Shown: in pieces, positions 11,385 to 20,755 of the stretch
Layout: every line of letters starts with the position of its first letter
Position numbering within the stretch: the stretch's first letter is position 1
Assembly (NCBI RefSeq): GCF_020177335.1
Contig: NZ_JAIVMG010000012.1
Location: 62,001 to 126,000, forward strand
Length of the DNA stretch: 64,000 bases
Reading direction: 5' to 3'
Origin: Stappia indica
Lineage (GTDB): Bacteria; Pseudomonadota; Alphaproteobacteria; Rhizobiales; Stappiaceae
Position numbers and translations under genes: made by a program
The notes under the pieces: generated by a model
Databases searched by the model: none
What the model was told of the DNA's origin: nothing
The model's input: the letters and a program-made list of their open reading frames with translations, nothing else

Positions 11385-11494
11385 CCAACCCCGGCTTTCG
11401 CCGGGCACGGCCCACCATCGCCGCTATTTCCGATACGCACCCAAAAGGCGCCGTGCGGGCTTTGCAAGGCGGCAGGATGAGCCTTTGCGCCACG

Positions 11495-12112
11495 TCAGCG
11501 GGTGGCGATCGCCACCGCCGCGCCGGCCATCACCGAGCCGGCCACACGATTGAGCAGCCGGACCGCCCGCGGGCTCGACATCAGCCCGCGTGCCCGCTCC
11601 GCCAGCAGGCAATAGCCACCGAGCACCACCGCCAGCACCGCGAAGGTGACCGCGCTGAGTTCGACATAGCCGAGCACGGTCACCGTCTCCAGGGCGATGA
11701 TGTTCGGCAAGAGGGCCAGATAGAACACGATCACCTTGGGGTTCCCGAGTGTGACCGCCAGACCGCCGAACACCAGATTGAGCCGGCTTTCACTCGCCGG
11801 GCGGACCACGCTTGCCAGGCCCGCATCGGCCGGCGCCCGCCACATCTTCCACGCAAGATACACCAGATAGGCAGCGCCGAGGTACTTGATCGCGAGAAAA
11901 ACGGTGGCGAAGGTGTTGGCCACCACCGCCAGCCCGGCAACGGCCAGGCCGAGCCAGATCACATCCCCGAGGGCAACACCGAAGCAGAAGGCCAGAGCGC
12001 CATCGCGGCCACGGGACAGAACGCGCGCGACAATCGCCGCGATGCCCGGACCGGGAATGACGGCAGCCACGAAGAGCGCCGATGCGAAGACGATCAGGGC
12101 GGTGATATCCAT
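11495..12112 (-). CDS. LysE/RhtB family exporter
   Basis: The 205-residue hydrophobic protein has about six membrane segments. It carries the family's PGPGIAAIVARVLSRGR loop after the first helix, KYLGAAYLVYLAWKMWR and TLGNPKVIVFYLALLP in the middle, all typical of amino-acid or homoserine exporters. It lies 24 nt downstream of recF on the same strand, so it may be read with dnaN-recF. A second paralog is at 34490-35104. The substrate cannot be inferred. Confidence 0.9.
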   Translation of the reverse strand: MDITALIVFASALFVAAVIPGPGIAAIVARVLSRGRDGALAFCFGVALGDVIWLGLAVAGLAVVANTFATVFLAIKYLGAAYLVYLAWKMWRAPADAGLASVVRPASESRLNLVFGGLAVTLGNPKVIVFYLALLPNIIALETVTVLGYVELSAVTFAVLAVVLGGYCLLAERARGLMSSPRAVRLLNRVAGSVMAGAAVAIATR

Positions 12113-12136
12113 GGGGTTGAGACAGTCCTTGATTTT

Positions 12137-13276
12137 TCAGCCCGGACTATAGGGTGTGACGCTGCCGCTGGCGACCTGAAATACCGCGCTTTCGTGCGGC
12201 AGGGCGGAAAAAAGCAGCGGATCCGTGCCGGTCATCAGCACCTGCGGCCCCAGCTCGGCAAGCCGGGCAAACAGTGCTGCCCTGCGGTTCGGGTCGAGAT
12301 GGGCCGCCACCTCGTCCAGCAGCAACAGCGGCGTCATTCCGGACATGGCGGCGGTTACCTCCGCATGGGCGAGTACCAGACCGATCAAGAGGGCCTTCTG
12401 CTCACCGGTGGAGGCCAGCCCGGCCGGCATGTCCTTGGCCAGATGATGCACCTTCAGATCCGACCGGTGCGGCCCATCGAGCGTGCGGCCGGCGGCGCGA
12501 TCGCGCCGGCGCGTCTCGGCCAGCCGGGCGCGGTAGCGGTCTTCCAGATCACCAGCGGCACAGGCATCGGCCTCCTCCTCGAAGGGCCCCTCCAGGCTGA
12601 TGCCCGCCTGCGGAAAGGGCAGCCCCAACCCGGCCTGGGCGGCGACCCGCTCGGCGAGCAGCGCCACGGTCTCGCGCCGGGCGAAGCACACGGCCACCGC
12701 CAGCGGGGCAAGCTGCGCCTCGACCGCATCGAGAAACTCCGGCGCACCATTGCCGTCGAGCAGACGATTGCGGGCCCGCAGGGTCTTTTCCAGATCGGCG
12801 ACGCGCCGGCCATGCCCGGGATCGACCGCCAGCACGAACCGGTCGAGAAACCGGCGCCGATCCCCGGCCGGCCCGGTGAACAGCCCATCCATCGAGGGCA
12901 ACAACCAGAGAACCCGCAGATAATCGAGAAGCTGCTCGGAATTGCGCGCGTCCGTCCCGTCGATGCGAATGCGCCGACCGGTCTCGCCGGGCCGATGGCC
13001 GACCCCGATGCGGGTTTCACCCTGCGGCCCATCAACGAGCGCCGAGACCGTCCAGTCGCCGGCGGAGCCCTTGCGGGCGATCTCGCCAAGCGGCGCCCGG
13101 CGCAAGCCCCGCCCGGCGGTCAGCAGCGACACCGCTTCGAGCAGATTGGTCTTGCCGGCACCGTTCTCGCCGACGAAGGCCACCAGCGGCGCCTCCAGCG
13201 TCAGCGAAAACGTCTCGTAGTTGCGAAAATTCGTCAGGGCGAGGCGGCGCAGCGCCACATGGACCGGCCCGCTCAT
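12137..13276 (-). CDS. recF: DNA replication and repair protein RecF
   Basis: The 379-residue SMC-like ATPase loads RecA at single-strand gaps together with RecO and RecR (recR is at 63294). The Walker A GENGAGKTNLLEAV follows the start LRRLALTNFRNYE. The ABC-type signature with LASTGEQKALLIGLVL and the Walker B MTPLLLLDEVAAHLD occur in the C-terminal third. It is 44 nt downstream of dnaN, the usual dnaA-dnaN-recF order. Confidence 0.97.
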   Translation of the reverse strand: MSGPVHVALRRLALTNFRNYETFSLTLEAPLVAFVGENGAGKTNLLEAVSLLTAGRGLRRAPLGEIARKGSAGDWTVSALVDGPQGETRIGVGHRPGETGRRIRIDGTDARNSEQLLDYLRVLWLLPSMDGLFTGPAGDRRRFLDRFVLAVDPGHGRRVADLEKTLRARNRLLDGNGAPEFLDAVEAQLAPLAVAVCFARRETVALLAERVAAQAGLGLPFPQAGISLEGPFEEEADACAAGDLEDRYRARLAETRRRDRAAGRTLDGPHRSDLKVHHLAKDMPAGLASTGEQKALLIGLVLAHAEVTAAMSGMTPLLLLDEVAAHLDPNRRAALFARLAELGPQVLMTGTDPLLFSALPHESAVFQVASGSVTPYSPG

Positions 13277-13320
13277 GGCGCGCGCCCCGTCAGCCGCCGC
13301 GTCACGACGTCAGGCGGCCG

Positions 13321-14439
13321 TCAGACCCGCATCGGCATGAGCACATAGAGCGTGTCCTCGGCGCCCTGGTCCTGAATCAGGGTCGGCGCGCCCGCATCGG
13401 CGAAGGAGAAGCTGGCCGTATCTCCACGAAGCTGCCCCGTGATTTCAAGCAGATAGCGGGAGTTGAAGCCGATCTCCAGCGGATCGGAGTCATAATCGAC
13501 CGCAACTTCCTCGGTCGCCGAACCGGAATCGGGATTGATCACGGTCAGCACCATCCGGCCCTCGGAAATGGCCAGCTTGACGGCCCGGCCGCGCTCGGAC
13601 GAAATGGTCGACACGCGATCGACCGCGGCCTTGAAGTCATCGCGATCGACCAGCATCGTCTTGTCGTTGTTCTGCGGAATGACCCGACCGTAGTCGGGGA
13701 AGGTTCCGTCGATCAGCTTGGAGGTCAACACCACATTGCCGGTGGTGATGCGGATCTTCGCCTCGGAAATCTCGACCCGCGCCTCGGCTTCCGGATCCTC
13801 CAGCAGTTTCTGCATCTCGCCCACGGTCTTGCGCGGCACGATGATCCCCGGCATGCCCGAGGCGCCGGCAGGTGCGGGAACCTCGGCACGGGCAAGGCGA
13901 TGACCGTCGGTGGCGACACCGCGGAACCGCTCGCCCGCCTCGGTCGTCACCGTGTGCATGTAGATGCCGTTCAGGTAGTAGCGGGTTTCCTCGGTGGAAA
14001 TCGCGAATTGGGTCGAATCGATGATCAGCCGCAGATCCCGCCCGGTCAGGGTAAAGGCGTGGCTGAACTCCCCGGCGGTGATGTCCGGAAAATCGGCTTC
14101 CGGCAGCATCTGCAGGGCAAAGCGCGAGCGGCCGGCCCGCAGCTCCAGCGTGGCATTGTCGCCGGAGGTCTCCAGCGAGACCTGCGCGCCCTCGGGCAGC
14201 TTGCGCACAATGTCGTAGATCATGTGCGCGGGCACGGTGGTCGCGCCCGGCTGTTCCACATGCGCCGGAATCTGCTCGGAAATCTCCAGATCGAGGTCGG
14301 TCGCCTTGAGAGCGAGCTGACCGCCATCGCAGCGCAGCAGCACATTCGACAGGATCGGGATGGTGTTCCGGCGCTCGACGACACGATGCACATGGGTCAG
14401 GGACTTCAGGAGGTCGGTCCGCTCAAGAGTCACTTTCAT
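13321..14439 (-). CDS. dnaN: DNA polymerase III subunit beta (sliding clamp)
   Basis: The 372 residues starting MKVTLERTDLLKSL form the ring-shaped processivity clamp that tethers Pol III and recruits mismatch-repair and Hda-type factors. Typical stretches are VHRVVERRNTIPILSNVLL at the N-terminus and the C-terminal PMRV that closes the hydrophobic pocket. An ATG 15 nt upstream (14454) is in frame; I prefer 14439 because homologs begin MKVT, but neither start has a strong Shine-Dalgarno. It lies about 200 bp after dnaA. Confidence 0.96.
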   Translation of the reverse strand: MKVTLERTDLLKSLTHVHRVVERRNTIPILSNVLLRCDGGQLALKATDLDLEISEQIPAHVEQPGATTVPAHMIYDIVRKLPEGAQVSLETSGDNATLELRAGRSRFALQMLPEADFPDITAGEFSHAFTLTGRDLRLIIDSTQFAISTEETRYYLNGIYMHTVTTEAGERFRGVATDGHRLARAEVPAPAGASGMPGIIVPRKTVGEMQKLLEDPEAEARVEISEAKIRITTGNVVLTSKLIDGTFPDYGRVIPQNNDKTMLVDRDDFKAAVDRVSTISSERGRAVKLAISEGRMVLTVINPDSGSATEEVAVDYDSDPLEIGFNSRYLLEITGQLRGDTASFSFADAGAPTLIQDQGAEDTLYVLMPMRV

Positions 14440-14640
14440 TGTATCGTCCGTCATCCGATGCGGCGGCGGTCACAAGCCGCGTATGTGGGGAGGAGTTCGC
14501 GACAGCGAAACGGGCATCGACACTGCCCGCAAGCTGAGGGAAAAGCAAGAGCGGTTGCAACGCCATGACAGCCACCACAAAGGGCGAATCGGCGCGGGCT
14601 CATCTGCCCCGCGCCGGCTGCCGGTCATCCCTCTTGCGCG

Positions 14641-16116
14641 TCAGGCGTCGAGCATGCGCCGCAGCAGGTCGATTTCCTGTGCCAGATTGGCGTCGGCCCG
14701 GCTCATTTCCTCGATCTTGCGCACCGCATGCAGCACGGTGGTGTGATCGCGGTTGCCGAACCGCCGGCCGATTTCCGGCAGCGAGCGCGGCGTCATCATC
14801 TTCGCCAGGAACATGGCGATCTGACGCGGGCGGACGATGGTGCGGGTGCGCCGGGCCGACAGGAGGTCCGCCTTCGACACATTGTAGTGCTTCGACACCA
14901 CCCGCTGGATGTCCTCGATCTTCACCCGGCGCGGCTCGGTGTTGCGCACCAGATCACGCAAGGTGGCCTCGGCCATCTCCTGGGTCACCGGCTGGCTGGT
15001 GAGCTGGTTATGGGCGATCAGGCGGTTGAGAGCCCCCTCAAGGTCGCGGCCGGAGTTGCCCACATGCCGCGCCACGTAATCGAGCACGCTTTCGGGAATG
15101 GCAAAGCCGGTATGGGCCCGGCGCACCGTCTCCACCCGATTGCCGAGAATCGCCCGGCGCAGGCCGAAATCCGGCTCAGAGATCGACACCACCAGGCCGC
15201 CGGCCAGGCGCGAACGCACCCGATCGTCCAGGGTTTCGAGATCTGAAGGCGGACGATCGGCGGCGACCACAACCTGGCGGGCGCCATCAATCAACGCATT
15301 GAGGGTATGGCAGAATTCCTGCTGCACCTGCTTGCCGTGCAGGAACTGCATGTCATCGATCAGGAGAAGATCGATGGTCCGCAGGGTCTCCTTGAACGCC
15401 AGCGCCGACTGCGCCTTCAGCGCGGCGACGAAGCGATACATGAAATGCTCGGCGGTGAGGTACAGGACCCGGCGACCGGCGGCCTTTGCCTCGGCGGCGA
15501 CCGCCTGCATCAGATGGGTCTTGCCGAGGCCGACGGAGGCGTGAACGTAGAGCGGATTGAAGGTCACGGCGCTGGCGGTGGCGATCTGCCGCGCGGCGGC
15601 AAGCGCGAGCGCGTTGGATTCGCCCTCCACGAAGGAGGCGAAGGTGTATTTGGGGTCGAGCGAGGCGCCTTCCAGACCGTCACGGGTCTCCTGCGCCGGG
15701 CTCGGGCGAGCCGCGCTCACCGGCCGGGGCTGGGAGCGGCCGCCATCGACCACGGTCATCGAGGCGGAGCCGGCAACCGGGCGCGCTGCCGGCGACAGGG
15801 ACCGGGCGGCGGTCGCGGAGTTCGCTGGCCGGGCCCGGACCGCGCCGCGCACGGTCAGCTCGATGCGATGCACATCCGCGCATTCATGTTTCCAGAGGCC
15901 GACCAGGCGCTCGTGGTAATGCGACTGGATCCACTGCTTGAGGAACCGGGTCGGCACCGACAGGCGCACCGTGCCATCCGCATGGTCTTCCAGGTCCACC
16001 CGGGCAAACCAGCTCGAGAACACATCCTCACCCAGCTCGGCCCGAAGGCGCTTCTTCACGCGGGTCCAGTGATCCGCCCCTGTCATTTCGGGTGCCGGCA
16101 GTTCCTGCAAGTTCAT
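14641..16116 (-). CDS. dnaA: Chromosomal replication initiator protein DnaA
   Basis: The 491-residue AAA+ ATPase melts the origin and regulates transcription. Domain I ([24 protein letters not shown]) is followed by a low-complexity linker, then Walker [13 protein letters not shown], Walker [13 protein letters not shown] and the domain IV signature [15 protein letters not shown] that reads DnaA boxes. ATG at 16116 is chosen because TTGGAGG precedes it; the longer frame to 16239 has no such site. The gene follows a 1.16-kb non-coding, partly AT-rich leader. Confidence 0.97.
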   Translation of the reverse strand: MNLQELPAPEMTGADHWTRVKKRLRAELGEDVFSSWFARVDLEDHADGTVRLSVPTRFLKQWIQSHYHERLVGLWKHECADVHRIELTVRGAVRARPANSATAARSLSPAARPVAGSASMTVVDGGRSQPRPVSAARPSPAQETRDGLEGASLDPKYTFASFVEGESNALALAAARQIATASAVTFNPLYVHASVGLGKTHLMQAVAAEAKAAGRRVLYLTAEHFMYRFVAALKAQSALAFKETLRTIDLLLIDDMQFLHGKQVQQEFCHTLNALIDGARQVVVAADRPPSDLETLDDRVRSRLAGGLVVSISEPDFGLRRAILGNRVETVRRAHTGFAIPESVLDYVARHVGNSGRDLEGALNRLIAHNQLTSQPVTQEMAEATLRDLVRNTEPRRVKIEDIQRVVSKHYNVSKADLLSARRTRTIVRPRQIAMFLAKMMTPRSLPEIGRRFGNRDHTTVLHAVRKIEEMSRADANLAQEIDLLRRMLDA

Positions 16117-17275
16117 CGTGTCGCCTCCAATGCCAACGGGTTTGTCCGCCGCCGCAGATCCCGTCGCGTGTTGCCGCCGTTTTGGCCCATGTGTGTTCAC
16201 CGCGCATGCGGTGTCTGGTGTCTGTCGCAAGCGCGACATCGGCCGTCGGGGCGGGAGAACCCTGCCCCGTTGCCTTGTTTCCCTTCAGGTCCTGTCACCG
16301 GAAATACTCAGGCGATCAGGGCGTTAGCCCCTGTCTCGCCCGGTGCCGATGTGACCCGGGAGTTATGTCGTGATCGGCTGCGGATCCCGCGCCGGCGTGC
16401 GCCGGGGAAAATCCTCGCGCTCAGGTCATGGCAAGGTCCGCAGTGCGGTCGACCTCGCCGGAGCGGCACAGAAAGTCCATTGCGCTGTCATCGTCAAGCC
16501 CCTCATCGTCGCACCTTCCTGCCAATCGACCGGCCCGTCCGTCATTCCGCTAGGAAGACCCGACGTTTGGTCGACCGAACATTCCGCCTCCCCTTTACGG
16601 GTTCCCCCGCTCAGGGTCAGCCCCCTCATCGGACATACCGGCCACGCGTGATATTCACCTTGACCAGACAAAATAACCCACCCCTTGCTGAAAGACTTCA
16701 GCAAGCTGAAAAACGTCAGAATGTAATGGATGTCGCCAGTTAGCCGGAAGAAATGAGACTTTCCAGCCTCAAATCACAGGATCCACCATACAGGGACCCT
16801 GAGAACACATGATACATTGCGCTATCTGATTTTCGGCACAAATATAGCATTGCTCTTCCAGAGGCCCTCGCGTTTTTTCTTGTTCGATTTACCCGGGCGG
16901 GCGCCCGATGAAAAGAACATACACATGCCCCAGACGGCCTGCAACAGGACATGGTTACCGAAGCATTAACCAGCACCATGCGGCCAAGGTTGATTCACCG
17001 CACCCCGCTTGAAAGGGCTTTTGGAAGGCGTTTGGACTCAACGTGTTTTGCGCCCTTCACGCGGGAAACCAACAACAAACATGTGCATCAAAAAAAAAAT
17101 TAACAGATCGATCTTGACTCCCGGCAAACGCGCATTGAGCCGGAAGCGCCGCAGCTACCTCTATGTATCTCATTGTTTTTATTTATCTTTCCGTGACAAT
17201 TGCGGATCCGCGCGGCCACATCGAATCGAAGGTAATATTTAGACGGGTACGCGCAGGACGTGCAGGTACCGGCTA
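16117..17275. other. AT-rich dnaA/rpsT intergenic region
   Basis: No supported gene is present here. The part from about 16740 to 17250 is visibly AT-richer than the rest of the window (A10 near 17090; TTTTTATTTATCTTT near 17176). It holds three GANTC sites at 16992, 17035 and 17116, with a fourth at 17223, a hairpin at 16684-16705 and the repeat TGGTTA/TAACCA around 16953-16972. I found no good DnaA box (TTATCCACA). It is probably the dnaA control region; a role as replication origin is unproven. Confidence 0.6.
16684..16705. repeat. Hairpin in the dnaA leader region
   Basis: CTTGCTGAA and TTCAGCAAG flank AGAC, a perfect 9-bp inverted repeat about 570 nt upstream of the dnaA start. No U-tract follows on either strand. 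Confidence 0.55.
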
Positions 17276-17303
17276 AAGAAAAACCCGGCCGAAGGGCCGG
17301 GTT
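17276..17303 (-). terminator. Intrinsic terminator of rpsT
   Basis: On the minus strand AACCCGGCC, a CTTC loop and GGCCGGGTT lead into TTTC. It lies about 25 nt after the rpsT stop and insulates dnaA from rpsT. Confidence 0.88.
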
Positions 17304-17328
17304 CTTGAATTCGCGCGGGTCGGAAATA

Positions 17329-17595
17329 TCAGGCGCTGAGCGCCTTGATCCGGGCGTTCAGCCGGGAGATCTTCCGGGCCGCCATGTTCCGATGAAAGAC
17401 ACCCTTGGTCACGGCCCGCATCAGCTCGGGCTGCGCGGTCTTGAGAGCGTCATTCGCCGCCGACTGGTCACCGGAAGCGATCGCTTCCTCGACCTTGCGC
17501 AGGTGCGTGCGCACCCGAGTCCGGCGGGCCTTGTTGATGGCCGTGCGACGCTCGATCTTCCGCGCCGCCTTCTTGGCCGAAGGGGTGTTGGCCAT
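17329..17595 (-). CDS. rpsT: 30S ribosomal protein S20
   Basis: The 88-residue basic helical protein starts [18 protein letters not shown] and ends [11 protein letters not shown], the usual S20 pattern and length; it binds 16S rRNA early in 30S assembly. ATG at 17595 is chosen from the conserved N-terminus; upstream in-frame codons read as non-coding. S20 upstream of dnaA is conserved synteny in Rhizobiales. The gene is monocistronic with its own terminator. Confidence 0.97.
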   Translation of the reverse strand: MANTPSAKKAARKIERRTAINKARRTRVRTHLRKVEEAIASGDQSAANDALKTAQPELMRAVTKGVFHRNMAARKISRLNARIKALSA

Positions 17596-17784
17596 TATCT
17601 GTCCTGATGCGTTACGTGAACACTGTGTCTGGCCGAAGCGGCTCCCAACAGGAACCCTGGAGAAACCAGCTCTGCCAAACGAAAGCGGCGGCGAAACGAG
17701 CCGCCACCGGTCGACAAGGCTTATAGTCGGACACCTGGCCGCCGTCAATGCGAAAACCGCCCCGACGGCCAGCTAATCCGCCGC

Positions 17785-18558
17785 CTAGCGGTTCTTGAAC
17801 TGCGGCGCCCGCTTTTCGACGAAGGCCATCATGCCCTCCTGCTGGTCTTCCGTCGCGAACATGGAGTGGAACATCCGCCGTTCGAACCGCACGCCCTCGG
17901 CAAGGGTCGTCTCATAGGCGCGGTTGACGCTCTCCTTGGTCATCATCACGATGGGCATGGAGAAATCGGCGATCTTTTCCGCCACCCGCAGCGCCTCGTC
18001 GACAAGTTCGTCCACCGGCAGCACCCGGCTGACCAGCCCGGAACGTTCCGCTTCGGCAGCATCCATCATCCGCCCGGTCAGGCACATTTCCATCGCCTTG
18101 GACTTGCCGACGAAGCGGGTCAGCCGCTGGCTGCCGCCCGCGCCGGGCATCACGCCAAGGGTGATCTCCGGCTGGCCGAACCGCGCATTGTCCGCCGCCA
18201 GGATGAAATCGCACATCATCGCCAGCTCACAGCCGCCGCCGAGCGCATAGCCGGCGACCGCGGCAATGATCGGCTTGCGGAAGCGCGAGACCTGATCCCA
18301 ACTGGTGATGAAGTCGTTGGTATAGGCCTCGACGAAGGAGAGCGTGCTCATCTCCTTGACATCGGCACCGGCGGCAAAGGCCTTTTCGGAGCCGGTCAGC
18401 ACCACGCAGCCGATCTTGTCGTCGCCTTCGAACTGGGCAAGCGCCGTGTTCAGCTCCGCGATCAAGGCGGAATTCAGCGCATTCAGCGCCTTCGGCCGAT
18501 GCAGCGTAACAAGGCCGACGCGGCCTCGCTTCTCGACCTGAATATTCTCGTATCCCAT
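17785..18558 (-). CDS. Enoyl-CoA hydratase
   Basis: This 257-residue crotonase-family enzyme hydrates trans-2-enoyl-CoA in beta-oxidation. Family residues are visible: the oxyanion-hole segments [10 protein letters not shown] (around 66-75) and [16 protein letters not shown] (around 106-121), and the catalytic Glu region [18 protein letters not shown] perfect GGGAGG lies 5 nt before ATG 18558. It sits between rpsT and mutM as in many Rhizobiales genomes; cotranscription with mutM (169-bp gap) is uncertain. Confidence 0.95.
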   Translation of the reverse strand: MGYENIQVEKRGRVGLVTLHRPKALNALNSALIAELNTALAQFEGDDKIGCVVLTGSEKAFAAGADVKEMSTLSFVEAYTNDFITSWDQVSRFRKPIIAAVAGYALGGGCELAMMCDFILAADNARFGQPEITLGVMPGAGGSQRLTRFVGKSKAMEMCLTGRMMDAAEAERSGLVSRVLPVDELVDEALRVAEKIADFSMPIVMMTKESVNRAYETTLAEGVRFERRMFHSMFATEDQQEGMMAFVEKRAPQFKNR

Positions 18559-18727
18559 GAGACCTCCCGGCGGATCTTGCGCGGCACCGACGCCGCTCCT
18601 GCTACAGCGACTAGGGGTAGCGGATGCGCGAAGCCGTCGCAACCGCGCCCTTCGGCCAGTCCGCACAAGGGCCCGCACCGGCCCCGGGACGCCCCCCCCC
18701 CTCATCGAGGTCGCTTCCGGATTCTGG

Positions 18728-19657
18728 CTACTTCTGACAACGTGGACAGTAGAAGGTCGACCGCCCGCCCTGGACCATGCGGGCAATGGTTCCGGTACAG
18801 CCGGGGGTGCGACAGGGCTCCCCCTCCCGGCCATAGACCGCAAAGCTGTGCTGGAAGTAGCCAAGCGAGCCATCGGCCTGGCGATGGTCGCGCAAGGTGG
18901 AGCCGCCGGCGGCAATCGCCTCGGCGATCACCTCGCGGATGGCGACCGCCAACCGTTCGGCGGCGGCTGTCGGCCGCCCCCTGGCGGTGACGAGACTGCC
19001 GGCGGCGCGGGTCGGCGACAAGCCGGAGCGATAGAGCGCCTCGCACACATATATATTGCCGAGCCCGGCGATCACCCGCTGGTCCAGCAGCGCCGCCTTG
19101 AGCGAGGTCGCCTTGCCGGCAAGGCGCGCGGCCAACAGCTCCGCATCGAGCTGGTTGCCAGTCGGCTCCACCCCGAGCTTGGCAAAATAGGGGTGCGTTT
19201 CCACCGCGCTGCGCTCGATCAGGGTCATGAAGCCGAAGCGGCGGGGGTCGTTATAGACGATGCGCATCGGAACCCGCGTGCCCGCGCCGGTCGGCGACAG
19301 CAGATGAAACACCACATGATCATGGGCGCGCGCCTCGGCAGGGGGATAGACCCGGAAGGCGCCGAGATCCGGGACAGGCGCCGCCGGCGACGCGCCGGGT
19401 TCCCCGGTTTCGATGCGGAAGGCGCCGGACATGCCCAGATGCATCACCAGCACCGCCGCATCGTCGAGATCTGCAAGCAGGTATTTCGCCCGCCGCCCGA
19501 GCGACACCACCTGCCGGCCGGTCAGCCGCGCGGCGAAATCCTCGGGGAAGGGAAAGCGCAGATCGGGCCGGTTTTGCGAGACGCTGGCGATCTCGGCCCC
19601 CTCGAACACCGGCGCAAGACCACGGCGAACCGTTTCGACCTCGGGCAACTCGGGCAT
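18728..19657 (-). CDS. mutM: Formamidopyrimidine-DNA glycosylase (Fpg/MutM)
   Basis: The 309-residue enzyme excises 8-oxoguanine and cleaves the abasic site. The catalytic N-terminus is intact ([14 protein letters not shown], with Pro2 and Glu3 after Met removal), as are the helix-two-turn-helix ([19 protein letters not shown]) and the C-terminal zinc finger ([10 protein letters not shown]...TFYCPRCQK, four Cys). Its length is slightly above the 270-295 usual. It is divergent from ubiE. Confidence 0.97.
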   Translation of the reverse strand: MPELPEVETVRRGLAPVFEGAEIASVSQNRPDLRFPFPEDFAARLTGRQVVSLGRRAKYLLADLDDAAVLVMHLGMSGAFRIETGEPGASPAAPVPDLGAFRVYPPAEARAHDHVVFHLLSPTGAGTRVPMRIVYNDPRRFGFMTLIERSAVETHPYFAKLGVEPTGNQLDAELLAARLAGKATSLKAALLDQRVIAGLGNIYVCEALYRSGLSPTRAAGSLVTARGRPTAAAERLAVAIREVIAEAIAAGGSTLRDHRQADGSLGYFQHSFAVYGREGEPCRTPGCTGTIARMVQGGRSTFYCPRCQK

Positions 19658-19950
19658 GATTGATGGCCTCCCCCTGTTCCGCCAGCCACGCGGCGCCGCC
19701 GCCTGTGCTGTGTCGCCGACCTCAGGACCGTGCATACAGGAAGCAAGCCCCGGGGAAAACTGCCCTTCAAGGACCATCGGGCCGCTGGCGGATTGCCGCA
19801 GCCGCCAGGGGAAAGCAGGTGGCTTCGTGACCTCTTGGGCAAAATGCTGTAAGGCATCGGCGGACGGGACGAGGCTTGGCTCTGACCAGGGCACCCGTCC
19901 GGAAACAATCGGTCTGGCATACGGCCGGACAACCTCAGCGGAGACCGAAC
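19658..19950. other. mutM/ubiE divergent intergenic region
   Basis: About 290 bp must hold promoters for both genes. I could not pick out a convincing hexamer pair or an open frame beyond extensions of the flanking genes. Confidence 0.4.
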
Positions 19951-20748
19951 ATGACGGGCAGCACGCAGGGCGACCGGTCGCGCACGCGCGGGCCGGAAAT
20001 GGCGACAAGCTTCGGCTTTCGCAACGTGGCGCGCGAGCAGAAACAGACGCTCGTCAACGACGTCTTCCACCAGGTGGCGGACCGCTACGATCTGATGAAC
20101 GACCTGATGTCCGGCGGTATGCACCGGCTGTGGAAGGACGCCATGGTCGCGGCCCTGGCCCCGCCGCGCGCGCAAGGGCGCCGGTTCAAGGTGCTCGACG
20201 TGGCCGGCGGCACCGGCGACATCGCCACCCGGATCGTCAACCAGGGCGGCGCCGCCACCCACGCCGTCGTCTGCGACATCAACGGCTCGATGCTGTCGGT
20301 GGGCCGCGACCGGGCGGAAAAGGCCGGCCTTGCCGATCGGCTTCGCTTCGTCGAAGGCAATGCGGAGGACCTGCCCTTTCCCGATGCCAGCTTCGACGCC
20401 TATACGATTGCCTTCGGCATCCGCAATGTCCCGCGCATCGACCAGGCGCTGCGCGAGGCACGCCGGGTGCTGAAGCGCGGCGGCCGGTTCCTGTGCCTGG
20501 AGTTCTCTCAGGTCGATGTCGCTGGCCTTGACCGGATCTACGACCAGTTCTCCTTCAACGCCATTCCGGCGATCGGCCGGGTCATCACCGGCGATGGCGA
20601 GCCCTATCGCTATCTGGTGGAATCGATTCGCAAGTTCCCCCATCAGGAGCGTTTCGCCGAGATGATCCGCGAGGCCGGGTTCTCCCGGGTCACCTATCGC
20701 AATTACTCCGGTGGCATCGCCTGCCTCCATTCCGCCTGGGCCATTTGA
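19951..20748 (+). CDS. ubiE: Ubiquinone/menaquinone C-methyltransferase UbiE
   Basis: This 265-residue SAM-dependent methyltransferase acts on the benzoquinol ring in ubiquinone synthesis. Motifs are [18 protein letters not shown], the SAM loop [12 protein letters not shown], and [18 protein letters not shown] chose ATG 19951 because CGGAG precedes it; a longer frame begins at 19876. It ends 7 nt before ubiB, with which it is surely cotranscribed; both act in the membrane-associated ubiquinone pathway that feeds the sdh and ATP synthase products encoded nearby. Confidence 0.96.
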   Translation: MTGSTQGDRSRTRGPEMATSFGFRNVAREQKQTLVNDVFHQVADRYDLMNDLMSGGMHRLWKDAMVAALAPPRAQGRRFKVLDVAGGTGDIATRIVNQGGAATHAVVCDINGSMLSVGRDRAEKAGLADRLRFVEGNAEDLPFPDASFDAYTIAFGIRNVPRIDQALREARRVLKRGGRFLCLEFSQVDVAGLDRIYDQFSFNAIPAIGRVITGDGEPYRYLVESIRKFPHQERFAEMIREAGFSRVTYRNYSGGIACLHSAWAI

Positions 20749-20755
20749 GAAACCA

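Noticed and set aside
17009-17242. A 77-codon frame in the AT-rich dnaA/rpsT region
   Set aside because: No Shine-Dalgarno, no family resemblance, and composition of non-coding DNA.
16117-17275. Replication origin (oriC) next to dnaA
   Set aside because: No sequence close to TTATCCACA was found; the best candidates have two or three mismatches. In many alphaproteobacteria the origin lies elsewhere, near hemE.
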